Below are positions 58,201-64,000 of a DNA stretch of 64,000 nt, piece by piece. The stretch spans positions 3,755,126-3,819,125 of the forward strand of contig ML661900.1 in NCBI GenBank assembly GCA_007570785.1, in the 5' to 3' direction. Source of the DNA: Antilocapra americana. Lineage: Eukaryota; Chordata; Mammalia; Artiodactyla; Antilocapridae. The translations under genes were made by a program, and so were the position numbers. The notes below the pieces were generated by a model. It saw only the letters and a program-made list of their open reading frames with translations. It was not told the DNA's origin and did no database searches. Each line of letters begins with the position of its first letter. Position 1 is the stretch's first letter.

Positions 58201-61200
58201 TGTTGGATCCTGATTATCTGGGGAATAAGGAACAACTGAAGACTGAGGAGGGAAACGACCAGTGAGAGCAATGAAATAATTTAGGCATTGTGTGTATGGC
58301 CCTGGAATATAAGGTGGAAATGGAATGAATTGATGAATGACCAACATTTTGAAGAAAGCCTAGACAGGAATGTTGACTGACACACCATGGTAGGGGAAGA
58401 GGGCAAGAATCAGAAATGACTGAGGTTGGAAGCTTGAGTAACAAGCAGTACCATTGCAGAATGGGATATGTCAGAATGGGAAAGGATGGTCTTTGTGCTG
58501 AATTGGAGTTGATGGCAGCACACAACTTGGGTGATCCTAAGGTGGTGTCTCATTCAGAGCAGCTTCATTAATTTCTGTTTACCTTAATTGCCTTTGTGAA
58601 TCCCTTTTTCCTTTTTTCCCCTTTAAGGGTATATAGGATAGGAAAGGGCAGGATGTAAGATCAACTAACTGATTCTACTTGGAATTAAAAGTTGGAATTT
58701 AAAAATATTTTCATTCGCGTAATTTTAAAAATTATTTTAACCAAGGCTGCTGCTGCTGCTAAGTCGCTTCAGTCGTGTCCGACTCTGTGCGACCCCATAG
58801 ACGGCAGCCAGGCTCTTCCATCCCTGGGATTCTCCAGGCAAGAACACTGGAGTGGGTTGCCATTTCCTTCTCCAGTGCATGAGAATAAAAAGTGAAAGTG
58901 AAGTCGCTCAGTCGTGTCCGACTCTTTGCGACCCCATGGACCGCAGCCCACCAGGCTCCTCCGTCCATGGGAGTTTCCAGGCGAGAGGACTGGCGTGGGG
59001 TGCCACTGCCTTCTCCGTTTAACCAAGGCAGCATTCTTGGAGTAAGTTTGTTGTTTCCCAAGAGGATTACTTGAATGGAGAAATAATCATTTTGATCAGT
59101 GATTCTTTTATTGGATCACAGACTCCTTTAAAAAAAATATGATGCAAGCTGTATCCTCTGCCCCAGAAAAGTCCTGAACATGTTCATACACATAAAATAC
59201 TGGGTTATAATGTCAAGAGATTCTCAGATCCTCTCTCCAAAACTAATCTTTGGATCTCCAGGTTAACATCCCCTGGATTCTGTATCGAAAATCTGTTATA
59301 TTTGATTAAAAAACCCAACAACTTCTACTTAAATGTTGTTTCATACAGATGTAGATAAAGCCCCTGGATTTGACTACAATAAGAGAGTTTTGAGAATATA
59401 TTTCACTGGAGTTGTGGTGCTAGAATCCAGGCTGGAAAGTATTCAGGCAGCAGCAGGTAATGAGGAAATGAGGATAGTAGATGTAACCTCTTGAGAAGAA
59501 AAGAAAGACGGGCATGGTGGTTAGAGTGCAGCAGAGTCATGGGAACTTGAGTGTTTTTAAAGGCATAGAAGGAGCTAGTAGAAAGGGTTGGAGAGGCTGG
59601 AGTTAAGAGTAAAAGAAAGCACTCAGGAAGTGGGGGAGGATAGGATCTAGGAAGACAATTGAGGGCTTCATCCTAGAGAAGTGGGGCAGAGCTTTAACTG
59701 CTGAGATCAAAGGGAAGGACAGAGGAACAGGCATCAAAATAGAGGTGGTTAAAGGTGAGGATGCAGTGCTGGGAAAGGAAGGATTTCAGAAGACCTCTAC
59801 CATGCTTAGAAAAACAGGAAGTCTTTGCCAAGAGCATGTTGGAGAGAGTCGGGGTAAGGCTTAGAGAAAAACAGAGATGTCAAAACACAGCCATAGTGTG
59901 TTAGGGAAGCTGAGGCAGAGACAGACTTCCAAGCTGCAGTGAGAGCCCACAGAAGTGGCAAAAAATAAATTTATAAGGATTAGGTTTCTATGTTTGTATC
60001 TTCCTCTGATTCTGGAATAAAGGAGAAAGTGATGTGGGTCTGATGTATAGCATGAGGACTGGCATAATAAGAAAAGGCTTTGAGGGACACGGGAATGTAA
60101 TAGGGGAAGCACTGAAGCAGGTCATCTAGGGAGAGTATAACTAGAAAGGGTGTGATCTTTGGGTCAGGAGGGATTAGTTGGTAAGGAGCCTTAATTTGGG
60201 GGCAGTCTAGGGTGGATGAAGGTAGATGGGTGGAAGAGGAAGCAAGGAAGTTGAAGTTTTATAGGGGACTGACTGCATTTCAGGCAACAGTTACATGCAG
60301 AGACATCTGAGATGAAGGTTCTTTTGGTTTGTTAATGGATTGGCAGGAAAGTGAAGTTAAAGAAGACAAAGGTAATATAAGATATATCATTCTTCAGAAG
60401 GAGGTAATGTGCAGAAAATAGAAGTGTGAGTTTGTTGCCAAGGTTATTCAGGAGGGTGAGGTAGAGTGCTCGATAATAGAAGCTTAAGGATGTTAAATTC
60501 TAAGCTATTAATATTTGGGGTTTTATTCCTGCTTCTAAATTCCAGTGTTTAGAAAGATTGTGTGGCAAGTAAAGACAAAATAATTATTCCTAAAGAATAA
60601 TTAGGTTAATTATTTCTATAGTAGGATTAATTAATAATAGTAGAAATAATTCAATAATTAATTCTATAGTAGGATTGATCCAGATGGTGATGGGATTGAA
60701 ACATTTGTGACAGTTTTTTTTTTTTTTGGTGAACATACATGCAATAGGAATTTGTCATTCAAGAAGCTTTAGAAGAACATGACAAAAATGGTGATGGATT
60801 TGTTAGTTTGGAAGAATTTCTTGGTGACTACAGGCGGGACCCAAGTAAGTAGACTGGGGATGTGTGGAAGGAAGGGGGAGAAAAGGAAGAAATTGAAAGA
60901 TAGTCTTGCTCATTGAGAGCTCTGTTTGCCAAATGAAAATGGAAGAAGAACTGGCCCTGATACCTGCTTGTTCTGCCAAGTTCAATAAAATACTAGGGTA
61001 ACAAAGGGACTTAAAGCTTATCTGAGAATGCTGTTTTGCTCACTTTTAGTTCCACATGTAGAGCCAAGCATTTTTCTTCCTTTTCAAACAAATACAATGT
61101 AATTATCAATTCAGATGGGTAAGGAAGTAAAAGTTGATATTTTTAAACATACTCCTGTATCTTTGCATGTAGATCTTAGAAGAAAAAAATATATAAAATC

Positions 61201-62715
61201 CTACAAATACTGGAGTAAGACTGTGGAAAGTGGCTTACTGTTTATAAGAACACATAGGAAGATTTAGTCACATGATGTTCATAAAACCATTACCCAGTTC
61301 AAACTTGGGTAAACTATCAGAACAAGTAGGAGCAGTTAGCAAAATCACTCGTTTGTGATAATATGCAACACGTTTTTAATTGTTTTTTCTCCATAAGATT
61401 TTTACATAGACTTTCATGTTTGTTTGTTTGTTTTTCACTTTTTCAGTTGAGTTTTATCCCAGAACAGTTTTATAAAAAAGCTGATTTTTTTTTTTCTTCT
61501 TTCTGGCCACACCACACAGCATTTGGGATCCTAGTTCCCCAACCAGGGTATTGAATCCATGGTGCCTGCAGTGGAAGGATGAGGCCTGACCCCTGAACTG
61601 CCAGGGAGGTCCTTATGCAACAGTTTTACATATGTCCCCTCCCTTTTGAACCTCCCTCTCATCTCCCTCCCTACCCCAGCCCTCTATGCAACAATTGTAA
61701 AACTCTTGGGTATCACTTTTGAAAATTACTGCAGAGTTTGCACTTATCTCAGCCCTTTTCAGTTAAGTGCTTTGTTTCTTTGGGCCTCCTTTATGGTAAG
61801 CTTTAAATTCATTTCCTCTAGCTGGGGCTCTATCAGACTTCTTTTGGGTACATGTGATATTCTTGTGTATGCATGTTTATGGTTTTTTTTTAATATTAAT
61901 ATATTAATAGCCGCAAATGAAGATCCGGAGTGGATACTTGTTGAGAAAGATAGATTCATGAATGATTATGACAGAGATGGTGATGGCAGACTTGATCCGC
62001 AAGAGCTGTTGTCCTGGGTTGTACCCAATAACCAGGGCATTGCACAAGAAGAGGTAAGTATTACAGAATGATTCTCTCATCCCCAAATTTGTGCTATTGG
62101 TAGTAAAGGAAATTCACAATCTTAAGCCAAAGAAGAGAGTAGTGGAGTTATTTAGGATCAGTACATTGCTATTTCTTGATTTAAATCTATGATCTGTTTT
62201 AGACTGTCAAAGAGACAAGGAAGTTAAGATGGTATTGTGTATGAATTCAGTAGTACAGTAGAATAATAAAAGTTTGTATTTACCTCGGGCTCAAAATGGG
62301 TTATATTAATTTTCCTTGACTTTGAGATATCCTGAATCGGATTTGAGTTGGGAGGAGACAGAACCCAGCAGAAATTAAGAAAGGAGGTAATGAGAAATGC
62401 TGTAGACAGACCCAGTCATGATAGTTAATATTTTTAGATACTTAGACAGTAATGAGTGCTTGGTATACCTGAATGATTTTGACAAATCAGATCCCATTAA
62501 AATGTGAACATTTTGCTGGAAAATACTTACTATGCTGGACACCTTTTTGTTTTATTTTAAAGGCTCTTCATCTAATTGATGAAATGGATTTGAATAGTGA
62601 CCGAAAGCTCTCTGAAGAAGAGATTCTGGAGAACCAGGACTTGTTTCTTACAAGTGAAGCCACAGATTACGGCAGACAGCTTCATGATGAATATTTTTAT
62701 CATGACGAGCTTTGA
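45954..62715 (+). CDS. RCN2: RCN2, reticulocalbin-2 (ERC-55), seven exons
   Basis: Coding exons 45954-46097, 46488-46593, 49461-49657, 57083-57196, 60748-60844, 61911-62053 and 62563-62715 join in frame to 954 bases, 317 residues plus stop. All six introns have GT-AG ends. The product is an ER-lumen calcium-binding protein of the CREC family. It has a signal peptide (about residues 1-22, with a leucine- and alanine-rich core), then six EF-hand loops at about residues 74-85, 110-121, 162-173, 199-210, 240-251 and 276-287, and a C-terminal HDEL retrieval signal (314-317). Loops 1, 2, 4 and 5 have canonical D-x-D/N-x-D-G patterns. Loop 3 starts with N and has a proline, and loop 6 has R in place of the central G, so both are probably weak calcium sites. 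Length equals that of the human protein as I recall it. The start ATG has a purine at -3 and no upstream ATG. Introns hold only repeats and unassigned sequence. Confidence 0.98.
46488..46593 (+). CDS. RCN2: RCN2 coding exon 2
   Basis: The acceptor is CTCCCAAAG. It encodes residues 49-83 and most of EF-hand loop 1, and ends ACCGAAA against donor GTAAGG. The serine codon AGT is split with exon 3 (phase 1). Intron 1 is only 390 bases. Confidence 0.97.
46594..49460 (+). other. RCN2: RCN2 intron 2: ancient MIRs, Bov-tA, L2
   Basis: Recognised items are MIR at about 47090-47210 ('aaactgaaacccagaggc', 'gccaggattagaatcc') and at 47925-48090 ('gggctttgaagtcaaac', 'tcagtttcctgagctgt'), the SINE pair at 48768-49079 and an L2-type end at about 49145-49265. 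The remainder is unassigned. Confidence 0.7.
48768..49079 (-). repeat. Antisense Bov-tA SINE with partial tandem copy
   Basis: A reversed Bov-tA (48768-48959, ending 'cacaagggaagccc') is followed directly by a second partial copy (48960-49079, again ending 'tcaggaaagccc') that starts at 'aagaatactggagtggg'. The second unit is more diverged or independently aged. Confidence 0.9.
49461..49657 (+). CDS. RCN2: RCN2 coding exon 3
   Basis: The acceptor is TTCTCATAG. It encodes residues 84-149 with EF-hand loop 2 and ends AGGCAG against donor GTGAGT. An in-frame run upstream to 49391 is intron read-through and not coding. Confidence 0.97.
50197..50402 (-). repeat. Antisense Bov-tA SINE in RCN2 intron 3
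   Basis: The reversed family pattern runs from 'cttagtcgtgtctgactc' to 'gagccaccagggaaacc'. Confidence 0.93.
50768..50972 (-). repeat. Antisense Bov-tA SINE in RCN2 intron 3
   Basis: The reversed pattern runs from 'gcatgctgagttgcttcag' to 'ttctttaccactaatgcc'. Confidence 0.92.
51140..51520 (-). repeat. Antisense L1 3' fragment in RCN2 intron 3
   Basis: Reversed L1 phrases such as 'tggctattgtgagtaatg' and 'aggaactgcagcactgtc' are present. Confidence 0.8.
51990..52460 (-). mobile_element. Probable solo LTR, antisense, in RCN2 intron 3
   Basis: On the minus strand a GC-moderate U3-like region leads to AATAAA (plus-strand TTTATT at 52029-52034), followed within about 25 bases by a T-rich end. 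This is the layout of an LTR poly(A) region. The overall sequence resembles LTRs I associate with ruminant ERVs, but I cannot name the family or fix the ends. No internal viral sequence is attached. Confidence 0.45.
52574..52772 (+). repeat. Bov-tA SINE in RCN2 intron 3
   Basis: It reads 'gggcttccccagtggctc' through 'tcaatccctgggttgggaag' to 'aggactgagcacgcatg'. It is in the opposite orientation to the other intron 3 SINEs. Confidence 0.92.
52773..56000 (+). other. RCN2: RCN2 intron 3 central part, unassigned
   Basis: About 3.2 kb show no recognised young repeat. T and A runs occur (about 53528-53551 and 54676-54692), with a short TA-rich stretch near 53770-53790. Confidence 0.5.
56050..56960 (-). 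repeat. Antisense L1 fragment, then MIR, in RCN2 intron 3
   Basis: The reversed L1 runs from about 56050 to 56790 ('tgactgagtaatattctac', 'tccacatgttggctattg', 'gctgtgcagaagccttttag'). A plus-sense MIR end at about 56795-56905 contains a doubled 'tgtgtcgctgtac' unit at about 56874-56900. Confidence 0.85.
57083..57196 (+). CDS. RCN2: RCN2 coding exon 4 (frame-neutral)
   Basis: The acceptor is TTTTCAAAG and the donor GTAAGG. It is 114 bases, phase 0 at both ends, encoding residues 150-187 with the degenerate EF-hand loop 3. Skipping would keep the reading frame. Confidence 0.97.
57197..60747 (+). other. RCN2: RCN2 intron 4, mostly unassigned
   Basis: Besides the Bov-A2 copy at 58736-59029 I recognise nothing with confidence. 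Bases 59400-60500 are purine-rich and GGA/GAAG-heavy, possibly a very old repeat. A palindromic AT stretch lies at about 60580-60680. Confidence 0.5.
58736..59029 (-). repeat. Antisense Bov-A2 dimer with 12-base target duplication
   Basis: The element is at 58748-59017 and starts with the reversed (AGC)n tail. TTTAACCAAGGC flanks it at 58736-58747 and 59018-59029. The two monomers are joined by 'gtgaaagtgaagtcgctcag'. Confidence 0.96.
60748..60844 (+). CDS. RCN2: RCN2 coding exon 5
   Basis: The acceptor is GCAATAG after a T-rich tract. It encodes residues 188-219 with canonical EF-hand loop 4 and ends CCCAA against donor GTAAGT. The threonine codon is split (phase 1). Confidence 0.97.
61490..61613 (-). 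repeat. Antisense CHR SINE fragment in RCN2 intron 5
   Basis: It reads 'tctggccacaccacacagc', 'ctagttccccaaccagggt' and 'cctgaactgccagggagg', the reversed 5' half of a CHR-type element. It ends about 300 bases upstream of exon 6. Confidence 0.85.
61911..62053 (+). CDS. RCN2: RCN2 coding exon 6
   Basis: The AT-rich acceptor is ATTAATAG. It encodes residues 220-267 with canonical EF-hand loop 5 and ends GAAGAG against donor GTAAGT. Confidence 0.97.
62563..62715 (+). CDS. RCN2: RCN2 coding exon 7 (terminal)
   Basis: The acceptor is TTTTAAAG. It encodes residues 268-317 with the divergent EF-hand loop 6 and the C-terminal HDEL, followed by TGA at 62713-62715. Confidence 0.98.
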   Translation, partial: ALHLIDEMDLNSDRKLSEEEILENQDLFLTSEATDYGRQLHDEYFYHDEL

Positions 62716-64000
62716 TCGGGTGTATCTGAGGAGAGCCCTGGCTCCTTTTATAGTTTGTTACCAGCTTTACTTTTGTGATAAAATGTTGATGTTATATTTT
62801 ACACTCTTAAGTCTTACCAGAGTCAAAATTATCTTAATGTACATTATAGTTTCGGCCTTTTAGGAGAAAGGTTAAACAAAAGCCTGATATTTATTTCTAA
62901 ATGCGTTGAAGAAATGAAACAATGTTGTGCCATATGACAAAAAGTCTTTCCTACATATTCCATCTGTTTAGTACTGTATTGTGAAATATTTGAGTTCTGT
63001 TTCCATACTTGAAAAAAAAAATAATGGAGGATTTCAGAGATGCCTGAGCAATATTATTTAAGTAGTATGAGACTGAGCTATTGGTTTTTGTTTTAAGTAG
63101 GTTTAGCTTGGGAACTGACAGAAGGACATTGTTTTTAGATTTAGCATTTTGTTTTAAAACCTTTAAAGGAACCTTAGAAGGACTTATACCTCACATATTA
63201 ATGTTGAGAAGTTCTGCTTAATTTTAAGATGGTTTCTATAAAGGGTTTTATTGTATGAAATAGAACTTTATATTTTTGCATATGTATAGATAGTAATTAT
63301 ATTTAATGTGTAACTATAGCATTACGGTGTGTGGAATTTGACTTTCTCCAGAACTCTTTTTTTTTTCTTTTTTTTTTTGATTGATTAAAAATGAAATGTC
63401 CTATCTTTTTATATGTTTGTTTGATTTTCTTTGATCTTTCAGGTCAACCTTGAATTCAGCAAAAGTTTTGTTGTATTATTCATTACCTCACCTCATTCAT
63501 TCCTGTATTTGAGAAGTAAATGTCCTCAAAACTTTGTTCAATTATATTCTTGCTGCATATTCTTATTTGGGATTTTTTGGATAAAAGAATCATATTGTAA
63601 TTGAATGTACACCGACACATTTCAGTTGCTAGTGTAGTAAATGTGGTCTTGCTCTTTCGGGCTGGAAACAATCCTAAGGATTGCACGGGTTGAAATTACC
63701 AGTAGAGCCTGAGATCAGTCATACTGAAATTAAAATCACACTGGATAAGCATTTGTCCACACCTATGTGGTCAGTTTTAACATTATTCAGGAAGTTAGCT
63801 TGTTACCTTTGTGGGGAGTAAGAAAAGTGAGAAGGTGAGAAATTTATTTTTTCCTAGCTTTAACTCACAGATATTTTCTCTTTCTGTTTTCTTAAATTAC
63901 CGGTATTTGTGGGTGAAGAGGTCAGCTATGCGTTCTGTTAATCTTTTTCCAGTCTGAAGTTGTCTCTTTTGTAACACACACAGCACTGGGAGGCTCAGCT
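62716..64000 (+). other. RCN2: RCN2 3' UTR and downstream sequence
   Basis: The sequence after the stop is AT-rich with no recognised repeat. I found no AATAAA. ATTAAA variants occur at about 63383-63388 and at 63729-63734, and either could serve as a poly(A) signal. The 3' end may instead lie beyond the window. Confidence 0.6.

Noticed and set aside
61646..62071. A 141-codon frame that includes RCN2 exon 6
   Set aside because: The first two thirds are intronic, and only 61911-62053 is exon.

Overview
This is a mammalian nuclear genome window from a ruminant, most likely a bovid. The evidence is the density of Bov-tA and Bov-A2 SINEs, CHR-type tRNA-derived SINEs and BovB (RTE) LINEs, together with two recognisable vertebrate loci in a human-like order. 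I see no bacterial genes, CRISPR array or operon. Most open reading frames longer than 60 codons are decayed transposons or GC-rich chance frames.

Layout. Bases 1 to about 22,400 look like the 5' end of SCAPER, read on the minus strand. A CpG island at 21.7-22.5 kb supplies the promoter and a candidate non-coding exon 1. A small exon at 1,842-1,908 ends in ATGATG directly against a consensus splice donor and probably carries the SCAPER start codon. The intron of about 20 kb between them holds an RPL17 retrocopy (6.0-6.65 kb), a long old L1 with nested insertions (7.1-14.1 kb), a minus-strand L1 (14.7-17.5 kb), and three BovB copies on alternating strands.

The intergenic block at 22.5-45.5 kb is a transposon patchwork. 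It contains an old ERVL-like provirus remnant (about 27.8-33.0 kb) broken by MER5A, Bov-tA, L1 and BovB insertions. It also holds the longest BovB copy (33.0-35.9 kb), L1 tails, CHR elements, and an unassigned 211-codon frame at 38.9-39.6 kb.

Bases 45.55-64.0 kb hold RCN2 (reticulocalbin-2/ERC-55) on the plus strand. It has a TATA and CCAAT promoter inside a CpG island. Seven coding exons join in frame to 317 residues with a signal peptide, six EF-hand loops and a C-terminal HDEL. The 3' UTR runs toward or past the window edge. SCAPER and RCN2 are head-to-head, with promoters about 23 kb apart. That matches the human chromosome 15q24 arrangement as I remember it. They have no obvious joint function beyond both products being ER-associated.

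I did not find a clearly new biological system. The best leads are three tiny upstream ORFs packed into the SCAPER start-codon exon, the nearly intact sense-oriented RPL17 retrocopy, inverted BovB copies within one SCAPER intron, the frame-neutral RCN2 exon 4 flanked by opposed SINEs, and the unassigned 211-codon frame.
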